From Sinohyriopsis cumingii (lineage: Eukaryota > Mollusca > Bivalvia > Unionida > Unionidae): DNA of 64,000 nucleotides. Positions 47,406 through 59,935 of the stretch are shown here, piece after piece (the stretch's first letter is position 1; every line of letters starts with the position of its first letter). The stretch lies in assembly GCA_028554795.2 (NCBI GenBank), contig CM068830.1:44180837-44244836 (forward strand). Direction: 5' to 3'. The notes beneath the pieces are model-generated. The model did not search any database, had not been told where the DNA came from, and saw only the letters and a program-made list of their open reading frames with translations. A program made the position numbers and the translations under genes.

Positions 47406-49490
47406 TGGATGAATAGAGCGATGGACGGAGGGATAAATAGTATACCTCATGGATGTTGAATCTACAATAACAAATACAGCAGTTCGATAACATTTCGCAT
47501 GAGTAAGACTCCTTAAATAAACTAAGTAAACTCCCTTTAAAGCGACACAGTTCGTAAGTTCCTAGTCTATCATTATAGATACAATATTATGTATCCTGAA
47601 TATGAATGTGTTTAATATAATCCTTTGTACGGTTAAATTTGTTTTCATTAAATACAGTGCCCGATCAAGATATGTTATAAGAACATCAGTTATCTCGCAT
47701 ATCCAGCACGCTCATGAAAAAAGAAAAAAGAACATCCACCGCCCCAAATAACAATGAAAATACAAAAAGTAATAAGTACACATACACCGCATAAAAACAA
47801 ACAAAACATCAAGGTCTTTGATTTTCCCAAAGCAATAAAATGTGCTTACCGAGGCAGAATTCCGATCAGAGTTTTCTCCACTTTAGATAGAGGGCTTAGC
47901 GACAAACCTTGTAATTCGTCAGTTACTTCTTTAGGTTGTGTTTTGTCAACAAGCTCTTAGAAGAGGTCTCACAAATACCTTCTGTTTTGTGTCTTTTCAC
48001 AAGTCTGTGCGATCCATTTAGCTTCTTGTCACACGGAAATTATACTCAAGACTGTAGGCGAATATATCTCAATCGTTTAGGAGCTAGAAGAAGGTCAAAC
48101 TGTCAGAAGATATTTAATACATGCAATGGTTAGAAGGGATGTTGATCGGATGATACTTGTTATATCTTTATGGACTAGTCAGAAGAGACATTGGCGAAAA
48201 TTTTGATTAAGGCAGTTCATCTCGATTAACGATAGAACAAGAAGGATGCCGACGCGATCATCATTGCCGCTGACACTTCCCCAGTCGCCATCATTCTAAT
48301 GACCCAATTATTTAAAGTGAAAAGACCACAGCTTAGCCTGAAGGTCCCTTCATGTTTTCCTTCTGGGACCTCTAATAAAATCTAAGCATGAAGTGGTTCA
48401 GAGTGGCTCAGGTAGAATATACTAGCACTGAACGGACAAACAGGTCAGTACCGATACGGTACGTTGACCCACATGGACCAATCATGACCAAACCAACACT
48501 GCATGTGCACCAGTTTACTGGCTATTGTGATCTATTTGGCGATAGCTAATATCAGACGGACTATATCCTGGTATGGTGATCTGTGTTCCCAATGTACCTA
48601 GTTCCAAACCGCACTACGGAGACGACGTCTGACACCCGGTCACGTCAATTCCATATAAGAATGGGTCAAGAATACGCAGCCCAACAGGAACAGGATTTCG
48701 TGATCGAATCTTTCATAAGATTCGGTACCACCTCTTTGAAAGCAACGCGAAATGGTATCAGACCGTTCCATTAGTTGTCCACTGACATTGGTGATTTCCC
48801 TGTCCCTGGTAGACAGTACCACTCTAAGACTTTTGACACCGTTCTAAACACTTGAAGATTACCTTTTCCAACATGGACTACTACATGTTTCCCCATCCAG
48901 TCTTCGATACCACCGCATCAATCTTTTATTTTTATCGCCCTACACCTATGACTTCAAATTTCTGCATTCGCAAGCCATTTCATTAATCGATACGACGATG
49001 TCCTGGGCATATATAGTCAGCCACACATATACTGAATAAGTCTTCCGGCTTCTGTCGCCAGAGTTCTGCCCCCCCCCCCCCCCGCTCCTTCTATTATCAT
49101 CTAAAGAATCACACATCCGTCGAAATATTAGGCAAGAAAGACCATCCTTCTTTCCAATAGTTTTGCAGTTTGTTCGAGTCGTTATCATCTTACACTAGAT
49201 CGAAGGGGAACTCCAAGGCTCCATCATCATCAAGATATTCATTTCACAACAATTACTGGCAAATACACGTAGATGCCCTCTTCGGCATGTATTGGACCGG
49301 AAACATGATCAACGGATTCGAAACATAGTAGTTGATGGCTATCTGCTTCTCTTGATCTATATGGCTATCGTTCTGTAAGCTTTATTCCTTCTTCCCAAGC
49401 GCATCTTCAAGACTTTGTTAATGCATCAGACGGGTATACGAAACGTCCAAAACCGATCAGAAGATGGCGAGCTCGCTTGATCCTACCAGT
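47406..49490. other. GC-richer unique DNA, no gene recognised
   Basis: From about 48200 to 49480 the base composition is visibly less AT-rich than the rest of the window, and 60-80 codon frames lie on both strands (for example plus 48583-48774, minus 48640-48822). A decayed retroelement is possible, but I found no reverse transcriptase, integrase or terminal repeat signature. A 15-C run lies at 49069-49083. Confidence 0.4.
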
Positions 49491-49828
49491 CCATGAAGGA
49501 TTGGATTTGGATTTTTTTTTAACGTATCTTTAACAATTTTTCAGTCATATCGCTACGATGTCTGCAGTGTGGCAGTTTATAGTGATGTTAGCACTGGGGC
49601 ATCATGCCACATACATGTAGCATGATGTCACACCCAGTCACATTATCCTGACACCAGGCCGACCAGTCCGAACACTATCCTCTTAATGCTGAGCGCCTAG
49701 CGAGGCAGCTGTTAGTATCATTTTTGTAAGTCTTTGGTATGACTCGGCCGGGGATCGAACCCATGACCTCCCGCATCCGAGGTGGACGCTCTAACAACTA
49801 GGCCATTGTAGCGGTCCTCCAAGAAGGA
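49491..49828 (-). mobile_element. SINE family 1, full length, tail-less, with probable 10-bp TSD
   Basis: CCATGAAGGA at 49491-49500 and CCAAGAAGGA at 49819-49828 are a candidate target site duplication with one mismatch. The head has GGTCATGGGTTCGATCCCCG and GTTAGAGCGTCCACC. The 3' end stops at AAAAAAATCCAAATCCAA with no CA tract. Confidence 0.9.
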
Positions 49829-50188
49829 AGGGACGAGATTTAAGCTAGTAATTTCATCTCGGATCTTCATTTAACTAGCAATCAAACCATTCGTCAGCTT
49901 CCATCAGAGAAATCAAAGGGTGCAATTTCACCTGGTGGGACCTATATCAGCAGTACGAAAGGTCAAAGGTCAATCAGCGGTTTCGTAGCGATGCTAGGTG
50001 CTATCTTTCTGTTGGGTTTGTCGGGGTTAAATGCTTGAAGTATTCTTCCTTTATTTCTTATCTGTGCCCGGTATCTCCTACGAGAGTTTGAACTGCTTCG
50101 CTTACTGTACAAGACATGAGCCAATATCAACAGGCTGAGTAAAGAAATTTAACTGCATATATCTCTTGCCTATTCTCCAAGCTTATAT
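49829..50188. other. unique DNA, no gene seen
   Basis: Nothing is recognised. Confidence 0.5.
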
Positions 50189-50641
50189 TTATCGGGTAAT
50201 ATATGTATGTATGTATGTATATATGTATGTATGTATATATGTATGTATGTATGTATGTATATATGTATGTATGTGTGTATGTATGTATGTATGTATGTAT
50301 TTATATATGTATGCATGAGGTGATTCGGATTTTTCACGTAGGTTTAACAATGTTCCAGTGATTTAGCTACGATGTCTGCAGTGTGGCAGTTTATAGTGAA
50401 GACTAGCACTATGGCATCATGCCACAGGTAGCATCACCTCCTAACAGTCACATTATCCTGACACCAGGCCTACCAATCCTAACACTACCCTCATAATGCT
50501 AAGAGCCAAGGAAGGCAGCTGTTCCCATTTTTATAAGTCTTTGGTATGACTCGGCTGGAGTTCGAACCCGCAACCTTTCACATCCGAGTAGGACGCTCTG
50601 ACTACTTAGGCCAACGGAGTGGTCCTTATCGGGTAATATAT
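50189..50641 (-). mobile_element. SINE family 1, full length with 16-bp TSD and (TATG)n-type tail
   Basis: TTATCGGGTAATATAT at 50189-50204 recurs exactly at 50626-50641. Everything between is the insertion: a tetranucleotide tract (plus-strand GTATGTAT, about 50205-50313), then body and head with GGGTTCGAACTCCAGCCGAG. The microsatellite lies inside the target site duplication, so it is part of the element's 3' end, replacing the usual (CA)n. The body has small deletions (around ACCTGTGGCATG and GGGAACAGCTGCC). Confidence 0.97.
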
Positions 50642-51210
50642 TTGTTGCAGAAACCAGCATATTGCTTATCCAATAATGATACGGACAATATCTGAAGCTG
50701 TCGCCGCAGTTACATCGCTGAGAACAACACGAGCACTTCCACTCCGTTAGCAATGGACTAATTACGGGATTTGGCGCCATGCTCTCTATCAAAGAGGAAG
50801 CTACTCACGCGCGACTTTGGTAACATATTAGAATTTTCCATTTCTAAAGAAGGCATAATGACATGATTGACTTCTTTTTTGGATATGAAGGGATCAATTT
50901 CGTGAGGCAGTGGATGTTCTCTGAGTGTATTATGATCGGGTATGTGTTATCAAAGACACTTAAACTAATTTTGCTGCGAAACTGATTTTTTCTAGAGCAT
51001 GTTACTACTTGCCCTTCGGTGATGAAAGCCCTAGAAACAACAAAATTCAATAGTGGGAAGCCTGCCCAGTTTGCAAAAGAGCACATAACCGAAGCATATA
51101 TCTCCATGTGTCCTCAACGGAAGCGAACAACATAATGCTATTAAATACGATGCTGACAGTCATTAGAAGATTAAGGGCGACATTTTTACTCGGTACGTTC
51201 ACCTACGAAG
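50642..51210. other. unique DNA, no gene seen
   Basis: An 87-codon minus frame (50844-51107) is not repeat-derived but has no recognisable domain. Confidence 0.45.
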
Positions 51211-51394
51211 CATACATAGCAGGCCCAGCCCTAGGGCAAGGCAAATGAGGCAACCGCCTTGGGCCGCGTGCTTTCATGAAATCAACTCCGCATTGCAATA
51301 TTTTTTGCATGGGACCTCGCTCATCGCTTGCTGCTTAGGGCCCCGCATGCTGCCTTGGGCCCCACATATCCTAGGGCCCGGCCTGCATACATAG
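51211..51394. mobile_element. 166-bp hAT-like MITE with 9-bp direct repeats
   Basis: CATACATAG at 51211-51219 and 51386-51394 flank an element starting CAGGCCCAGCCCTAGGGC and ending CCTAGGGCCCGGCCTG. CAGG...CCTAGGGC termini with an 8-bp target site (plus one coincident base) are typical of hAT non-autonomous elements as known from animals. There is no coding capacity. Interior TGGGCCCC and TAGGGCCCC words repeat. Confidence 0.88.
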
Positions 51395-51999
51395 ACATCA
51401 TCTACGATGAAATCTCCTTCAATAAACTTGAAAAGAGTTCGCACACCATATCCATTGTCAAATGACGCGAGTATTCTCTAATATATAAAGATTAGTCATT
51501 GTTTTAAGAAGGCTTTGATTAGAAGACGAACTTGTGAAACAAGTTATATTTCAGAACACCGGCACTACATATTGTACAATCTGCCCTTCTATTATACACA
51601 TGGTATAAAAGCGCGCTGGATGCGATAACAACCTGCAGTAAAACTCAAAATATTCAATAAGTAACATGAACATGTGCTAACCACACATAAGTGGTACAGT
51701 AAGGTTGTCGCATAAAACATGATAAAGTTACAAATAAACACTTCCGCAGATCTCATATTCGCTTTGGCGGGGTTCAATGATATGATAGCTGTATAGTGCA
51801 CGCACGTACATACGCACACACACACACGCCATATTGGACGGCAAAGTTACACGTTTGTTATGTTTGCAAATATTTATGAAAGAGTCACGGGTGAAAATAT
51901 TACAAAACATACTATTCTATCGAATATCTTTCTCTTGGAGTGACACAATTTCAGACTGCCATCTCAAGTAAAGCACTTCACAATAGCTTGATGTAGATG
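51395..51999. other. unique DNA, no gene seen
   Basis: A short CA-rich patch (51808-51828) and overlapping minus frames (51592-51910) without a domain. Confidence 0.45.
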
Positions 52000-52673
52000 A
52001 TATGTATGTCATACCTTCATGTGAAATACTCCAATGTATGTCATACATTCATGTTCAATTATCCGATGTATGTCATACATTCATGTTCAGTTATCCGATG
52101 TGTGTCATACATTCATGTTAAATTGTCCGATGTATGTCATACCTTCATGTGAAATACTCCAATGTATGTCATACATTCATGTTCAATTATCCGATGTATG
52201 TCATACATTCATGTTCAATTATCCGATGTATGTCATACATTCATGTTCAATTATCCGATGTATGTCATACATTCATGTTAAATTATCCGATGTATGTCAT
52301 ACCTTCATGTGAAATACTCCAATGTATGTCATACCTTCATGTGAAATACTCCAATGTATGTCATACATTCATGTTAAATACTCCAATGTATGTCATACAT
52401 TCATGTTCAATTATCCGATGTATGTCATACATTCATGTTAAATACTCCAATGTATGTCATACCTTCATGTGAAATACTCCAATGTATGTCATACATTCAT
52501 GTTAAATACTCCAATGTATCTCATACTTCATTTTCAAGTATCCGATGTATGTCATACATTCATGTTAAATACTCCAATGTATGTCATACATTCATGTGAA
52601 ATACTCCAATGTATGTCATACATTCATGTTCAATTATCCGATGTATGTCATACATTCATGTTCAATTCTCCGT
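52000..52673. repeat. 32-bp palindrome-bearing minisatellite (about 21 units) in three variants
   Basis: Each unit has the core ATGTATGTCATACAT, a palindrome with 7-bp arms and one central base, then TCATG. The spacer occurs in three forms: TTCAATTATCCG, GTGAAATACTCCA and TTAAATACTCCA. The forms are intermixed, not blocked. Frames of 69-112 codons on the plus strand follow from a stop-free unit read in all phases. Confidence 0.95.
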
Positions 52674-53509
52674 AGCAATAAAACAGTCCGTAAACACAAT
52701 TAAAGGTGTTTATGTTCAATGAAGCGTGAACATCCGACGCAAAAATAGCGTGCAGAGAAATTAAAAATGGTTAAACAAACAAGCAAACAAACAAAAGAAG
52801 AACAATAACAAAATAACATAAAAACCATTTACGTGAAAACCAGAAGGAACCATACCTCAGAAGGCATAGTATGAGCTACGACTGTAAATGGAGACGAGTT
52901 CAAGAAAAAAAAATAGGTGTAGTATATTTAATGTAAGTATCTTGCGATCCAATTATTGAATTTACGAGTTAACATCACACCAAAAGGCATTCACCAGCAT
53001 TTTGTCAACCTACTTTTTTTTAGTAGACAACGCGTACATAAATATGCATTTCAGGTGCATAGTAAGACGACGTGAACCGCAGATGCAAAATACATTTGTT
53101 TTTGTGTTTCCAGATGTGACAAAATATCGCTATCTGCTTATAGATCATCGCTAACGTTCATATCTGACTCATTTTTAAAGGTCATCACGCATATATTTCA
53201 AGGTATCAGACCATCAAAACATGGACATTTTATTGTGCTTGTCAGAATTTCTATTTTTATATGGTGAAATGATGAGTTGGTGTTAAAAACGACATTACAC
53301 AATGTACACAATTCAAAATAATATCGAGTATTAAGATACATCTCTCGTGTATTCAATTATGAGGCGCCATTACATTTCATGCACTTACAATTTGAAAGTT
53401 ACCATTCACAGGTCGATAATTACTATGAATTTCTTCGCTAGAGGTCGCTCACGTGAACGGACCGCGTTATTGTTTAACAAGGAGGTTGCTTCTTGTTGCT
53501 GTGAAATTC
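52674..53509. other. unique DNA, no gene seen
   Basis: A-rich stretch at 52760-52830. No gene is recognised. Confidence 0.5.
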
Positions 53510-53800
53510 AACAGTTGAAATCTAAATACTCGCCATATGAAATGGAACTTTCATCATAGTTACATTCAACGTGTGAATTAGGGAATCTCGACTTTAAATA
53601 TTGAAATTTCAACCACCGCTGTGTATTTCAAAATATACACTGTAAAACTCCGAAATAGAACTTTAAACCACCACTGTATAATTCAACATATAAAATCTGA
53701 AATCGCGATCTAGAAAATGGAACTTTAAGAACATGCAGTTTAATCCAACACGTGATATTGGATTTCTCGACATACGACATCGAAATCTCAACTACAACTT
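53510..53800. repeat. degenerate about 60-bp tandem repeat (about 5 units)
   Basis: ATTCAAC followed by GTGAAATCT-like, CTCGA-like and GAAATGGAACTTTAA-like words recur every 55-65 bp (for example GAAATGGAACTTTCATCA at 53538 and AAAATGGAACTTTAAGAA at 53714). High divergence suggests an old array. Confidence 0.7.
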
Positions 53801-55467
<1,667 letters not shown>

Positions 55468-55516
55468 TAGTTCTTAGTACGATTTTCATAAGTCTTTCGT
55501 ATGACTCGGCCTGGCC
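55468..55516 (-). mobile_element. SINE family 1, 49-bp fragment
   Basis: TTAGTACGATTTTCATAAGT and CTTTCGTATGACTCGGCC match the junction of head and body (consensus TTAGTACCATTTTTATAAGT CTTTGGTATGACTCGGCC). Both sides are lost. Confidence 0.8.
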
Positions 55517-56043
55517 CAAAACAGTGCACGGGGCGACAATGCGAAGTCCACTGTGTCCAAAACAATGCTTTCAACAATTACTGTGACATAATCCGGACTC
55601 ATCAGTGGCAGAGAACTCGCATTTTAAAGAGATGGCATCGGAAATAAATGGAACAAATTATTGATTATGTAACCAGTAACAATAACAGAGTTTGCAAATG
55701 ACAAACATGTGTCAGAACATCAGCGAATGAATGGCCCACTTGTCTGGTGTAAATCATTTTATATAGCCAACCGTGTATTATCCTTGTAATGTAATGTTTC
55801 ACTTCGAATAATATTGGGAAATATAAAAGAAAATTATTATTTGGATGAGAAATGTCCAATTGCACGCTTTTCGCAGAAAAGGTGGGTTTTTATTACTACA
55901 TTTCTTGTTCGTGCGTAATGTAGTGCAACTGATTATATAGTGTTTTTATTGAGACTTAAATGATTGGGCATACATTAGTTTGTTGATGCTGACAGCCATT
56001 TCATAACTTCGATTCATCAGATGAGGGATGAAGATATTTATCG
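55517..56043. other. unique DNA, no gene seen
   Basis: No frame longer than 66 codons and no repeat. Confidence 0.5.

Positions 56044-56088
<45 letters not shown>
56044..56088. repeat. (GT)n microsatellite, 45 bp
   Basis: Pure GT tract, not adjacent to SINE sequence. Confidence 0.96.
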
Positions 56089-56089
<1 letters not shown>

Positions 56090-56310
56090 AATGATTATTG
56101 CGATAATGCTGCTTCTTGTTCACGATGGTACCATCTCTTCTTGGCCTCTTCTTATCAAACTTGGTTAAGATATCATATGATATTGTCGTTTAATAATCAA
56201 TAGTGGTTACGATATAATTACTGCTTTTAATGAATCAAACCAGCTGTAAGATTTGGTAATATTTTTTATTATCAATTACTCATACCAGGTTAGCGCATAA
56301 TTTTGCTGTT

Positions 56311-56690
56311 TGTGCGTGTGTCTATGTGTGTGTGTGTGTGTGTGCATGTGTGTGTGTGTGTGTGTGATTGGGATTTAGTTTTAACGTAGCTTTAACAATT
56401 TTTAAGTTATATCGCTACGATGTTTGCAGTGTGGCATTTTATAGTGGTATCTAGCACTGGGGCATCATGCTGCAGACATGTAGAATGATGTAAAAAAAAC
56501 CAAAAAGCAGTCACCATTATCCTGACGCCAGGCCGACCAGTCCCAACAATAACCTCTTAACGCTACACGCCAAGCGAGGCAGCTGTTAGTACCATTTGTA
56601 TAAGCCTTTGGTATGATGTGGCCGGGGTTCGAAACCCGCGACCTCCCGCATCCGAGGCGGACGCTCTAACCACTGGGCCACCGGAGCGGA
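56311..56690 (-). mobile_element. SINE family 1, full length with long interrupted tail
   Basis: The head is almost ideal on the minus strand (CCGCTCCGGTGGCCCAGTGG, TTAGAGCGTCCGCCTCGGAT) with GGGTTTCGAACCCC carrying one extra base in the B box. The body contains an A-rich patch, seen as TAAAAAAAACCAAAAAGC on the plus strand at 56491, that other copies lack. The plus-strand GT tract at 56311-56367 is the tail. No target site duplication is evident. Confidence 0.93.
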
Positions 56691-56758
56691 GGGGACAAAA
56701 CTATACAAGAGGTAAGAGTAATGGATAATAAAGAATATTTGACTACCGAAAACCAATT

Positions 56759-56762
<4 letters not shown>

Positions 56763-56809
<47 letters not shown>
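56763..56809. repeat. (GA)n microsatellite, 47 bp
   Basis: Pure GA repeat. A minus-strand frame across it (56586-56828) reads Ser-Leu repeats followed by translated SINE and is not a gene. Confidence 0.96.
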
Positions 56810-56811
<2 letters not shown>

Positions 56812-58368
56812 GAAAGGGATTGAACCATAGAAAATTAAGATAAATAACAGGAACAATTTACTACTTACCTGGAATGTATTCCCATTAATATAGTGACACC
56901 GACAATGTTTCCGACGCTAAACCTATTCCTATTTCATATACAGCAACCTACACATATGTACCATTCTTATAAGAGCATATAACTAAATTAGCTCGATTCC
57001 ACATTAGGGATACAGCAGAATGTAAATTACTATTTTCCGTCCAATTTAACAAGACCGATTGCATCTTGTGATGTAATTGAACATTTAAGGACACTCCGCT
57101 GTTTTAAACGTGGATTTCCTATCTATTCCTCCAATTATCTGGCTCTTGAATTGATTGGGGATAAATTCTGTCCAGCTGCTTGATTGGGAAATCAGAAGAT
57201 CAGTGCAGGGAAACGTTTCAGAACGTAATATTGTAGGGTTCGTGCAGCTTCTCTCGTAATACCGGGAGATCTGCGCCTAGAATTAATTGTAGCCTCGGAT
57301 AGCATGGCTGCACGATAGTACACTAGCTACTGGTAAGTATGTTTCGATAGTGCCAATGATTGCCTGCATATTGCGTCTACAAGCGGGATAAATACAAGAT
57401 AAACATTATGCTACATAACATACTTTATTATCTTTATTACATATTGTATAGGGTGATATTGAAATATAACAGTGGGAGGAAACTGATATTACCATAGTGG
57501 CGATGTCACTTGTATCGCCACAGTGGCGATATCACTTTTGGAACAACTTTCGTTTTCCATTTAGGAAATATATATGTCCTTATGTGTGTTATTCAGACCC
57601 ATATTTATATATTTAGGCTTATTTCTTTTACTTTTGCTACTACTTTTCTATCTCCCTCGGCATTAGCACGTGTAGATCGTACAAAGTGTCGACTGTAGAC
57701 CCACTTGGAGTACATAGACGAAAGTTGTAAGTTTTTAAATTAAATAGTTCGAAAATAATAACTGTACATGTTAACTATCGGAAGGTATATATTTGTGTGA
57801 AAAATATTTACCAAAAGAATAAAAATAAGATTTTATATTCTAACCGACTTATGTACATATAAATTATAGTTATATAATATATGCGACGCTTATGTAAACG
57901 CTATCACCACATTATGCTTTTGTTAGATCATGATTAATGGGCTAGTAAAAGTTTAACTGTCATTGCTTAGTTCCGGTTTCATTAAACAGGAAGTCGTACA
58001 CGGGCAACTGATGACAGCTGAATTTGATTGAATATGTATCACAAAAAATAAACAAAATAATCCGAAGCCATCAATTAACAGACATACGTAAATATGAGGA
58101 ACAACATGTACTACAAATAACAAGCAGCACGTGTCTTTCTCTTTTCTTTTGAAGGCAACAAACTTCCGTCCAAAAATCAGAAATGTAAAGTTAATATATT
58201 TAACCAAGCATTGGTTCAGATTTACTTAAAATTACTCTCCCAGATGGGGAATTGCTCTTAAAGAACTTTTAATTGGTAAAATGCCAACAGGAGAGAAACG
58301 AACACTTTGATGACTGGATCGCACTCACTTGATACGGCATTTGCTGCGATATTTTCTCTTACATGGCT
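56810..58368. other. unique DNA, no gene recognised
   Basis: CACAGTGGCGAT and CATAGTGGCGAT form a short doublet near 57493-57530. Frames of 62-84 codons have no domain. Confidence 0.45.
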
Positions 58369-58457
58369 TTAGTGCAGAATGTGAATGACTTGCGCAGTAG
58401 GAAGGCGAATAAGGTCAAGGATATACTTGTTGTGATAGCGCACAGACCCAGAAATCT
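58369..58457 (-). CDS. possible terminal exon, unassigned
   Basis: On the minus strand TATGTTTTTCAG precedes 29 codons to a stop at 58369 (ISGSVRYHNKYILDLIRLPT and so on). The acceptor looks good but no family is recognised and the piece is short. Confidence 0.12.
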
Positions 58458-58605
58458 GAAAAACATATTTGGTTGAGTCGAGTACCAGTTTTAACTCCAA
58501 AACAGACGATGTTACACGGCTGCACTCAGTAGACGTCACGATATGTCCGAGTCGCACAACATTTTTTATTTTCCTTCAGTTTTCATTTTATTTGGATCTA
58601 TGATA

Positions 58606-58648
58606 ACCCAACCCCAACCCAAACCCCACCCAACCCAAACCCCAACCC
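58606..58648 (-). other. G-quadruplex-prone tract
   Basis: The plus strand has eight runs of three or four C in 43 bases (CCCAACCCCAACCC-type), so the minus strand has eight G-runs separated by TT/TTT. This far exceeds the four runs needed for a G-quadruplex. It is not the TTAGGG telomere repeat. Confidence 0.8.
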
Positions 58649-59295
58649 AAAAAATGTATGGTAGGATCCAGTCAACCTGATGTTCTAGTGTCCGGAGACG
58701 ATGGATTGAAGTTTAGACGACACATGGGCTAAACTGTCCTTACAGCAGGGACTATTTCTCAAATCATGAATACTTAAGGTAACATTTCTTTTCTGGACCA
58801 ATACGCTGACTCTAATTTCCTTATTAATGCAGAGGAAAACAAAAGTTGACAGAGCTAACCAAGCTGAGTTTTATCAAGGAGAGAAATTTATCTATTTTTA
58901 TGACAAATATTGACTAATTGTAGTGTTGTGTCAGTATGTTATATTTGTACCTACTATTAAGAATGATTGGTCGAAATACGCAAACAAATATGTGTAGGAT
59001 ATGTTTCAGGAGATTCTATATGTATCGATAAACTTGTTTAGTTATTAAATTTATTTGCGTGGGTGAGTCTGTTTCTTGAGACCACAGATGTGACGAAGTT
59101 TGCGGACATTGAGGTGCTCGGAATAATTCCCGTAAATTTGCGAGTTACATCCTTTGATACACATGTATATAAGAGATTCACCTTTATATGTGTTAAATTT
59201 TCTTTAGAAATATTAAAACTCAACATTTACAGAAGATACAGGTTTTGCTGAAAATGGTCTGTTCTAGATACCAGAATGGACACTGAGCAGATTGT
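58649..59295. other. unique DNA, no gene seen
   Basis: Complementary-strand frames of 62 codons at 59038-59251 overlap each other and are not assigned. Confidence 0.45.
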
Positions 59296-59440
59296 CAGGG
59301 ATCTCAAACTCAAACCATCCTGAGGGCCGCAAGTGGGCATTTTCGATGGCCCAAGGGCCGCACCACCTTTGTTACCTTCATAACACCATGTGACGTGAAT
59401 CATATTGCGGGCCACATAATGCGGCTTGGCGGGGGGTATC
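59296..59440 (+). mobile_element. decayed hAT-like element fragment
   Basis: CAGGGATCTCAAACTCAAAC then GAGGGCCGCAAG, AAGGGCCGCACC and GCGGGCCACATAATGCGGC. From memory, CAGGG-TCTCAAACT plus GGGCCGC is a common 5' end of animal hAT-derived elements. The 3' terminus is not found. Confidence 0.6.
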
Positions 59441-59445
59441 GACAG

Positions 59446-59530
59446 CTTCCGTTTGACATGAAGCGTGAACGAGATGACAATGTTAGTAGGCTTCCGTTTG
59501 ACATGAAGCGTGAACGAGATGACAATGTTA
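59446..59530. repeat. two-copy 45-bp tandem repeat
   Basis: CTTCCGTTTGACATGAAGCG and the following GTGAACGAGATGACAATGTTA occur twice without mismatch, directly after the hAT-like fragment. The identity points to a recent duplication. Confidence 0.95.
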
Positions 59531-59683
59531 ACAGCCACCTGCCAACAATCAGATTAGAAGTTATCTATTGATAAATAAAATGACTCCGTTTTGCGCATTT
59601 TTTACATCATTGACGCTTTTCTGTTTTAAAATCTGTGGGAGTGGATGGGTAAAATAACTACATTGTCAAAATAAGATTCTTTT

Positions 59684-59935
59684 GGGTGTACGAGTGATCT
59701 AAAGCGTTCGCCTTTATCGATCACTGCCATGTTGCCTCTGTCCGCGTGGATTTCCAGTCTCTGGCTCTGGGTATTTGTCATTGTTGCCAGTAGCTTCCCG
59801 TAGGTCGGTGGTTCTTACCGGGTTTTCTCAGATTCTCCTTCCACCAGTTTTACTGAACCCCATATGTAGCATATCTTGCGTTGCAAAAAAGGCGTTATAC
59901 CCCAAACAACATCAATAACAACAACAATAAATGTG
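59684..59935 (+). mobile_element. SINE family 2, diverged copy
   Basis: GAGTGATCTAAAGCGTTCGC, GCCAGTAGCTTCCCGTAGGT, CGGTGGTTCTTACCGGGTTT and a final AACAACAACAATAA tail parallel the 17109 copy. The 5' tip and B box (GGATTTCCAGTCTCTGG) are degraded. No target site is evident. Confidence 0.88.

Noticed and set aside
48200..49480. Decayed retrotransposon
   Set aside because: The GC shift is suggestive, but I see no reverse transcriptase, integrase or recombinase motif and no terminal repeats.
52000..52673. CRISPR-like regular repeats
   Set aside because: Units are head-to-tail with near-identical spacers, the genome is animal-like, and no cas genes are present.
58606..58648. Interstitial telomere repeat
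   Set aside because: The motif is CCCAA/CCCCAA, not CCCTAA.
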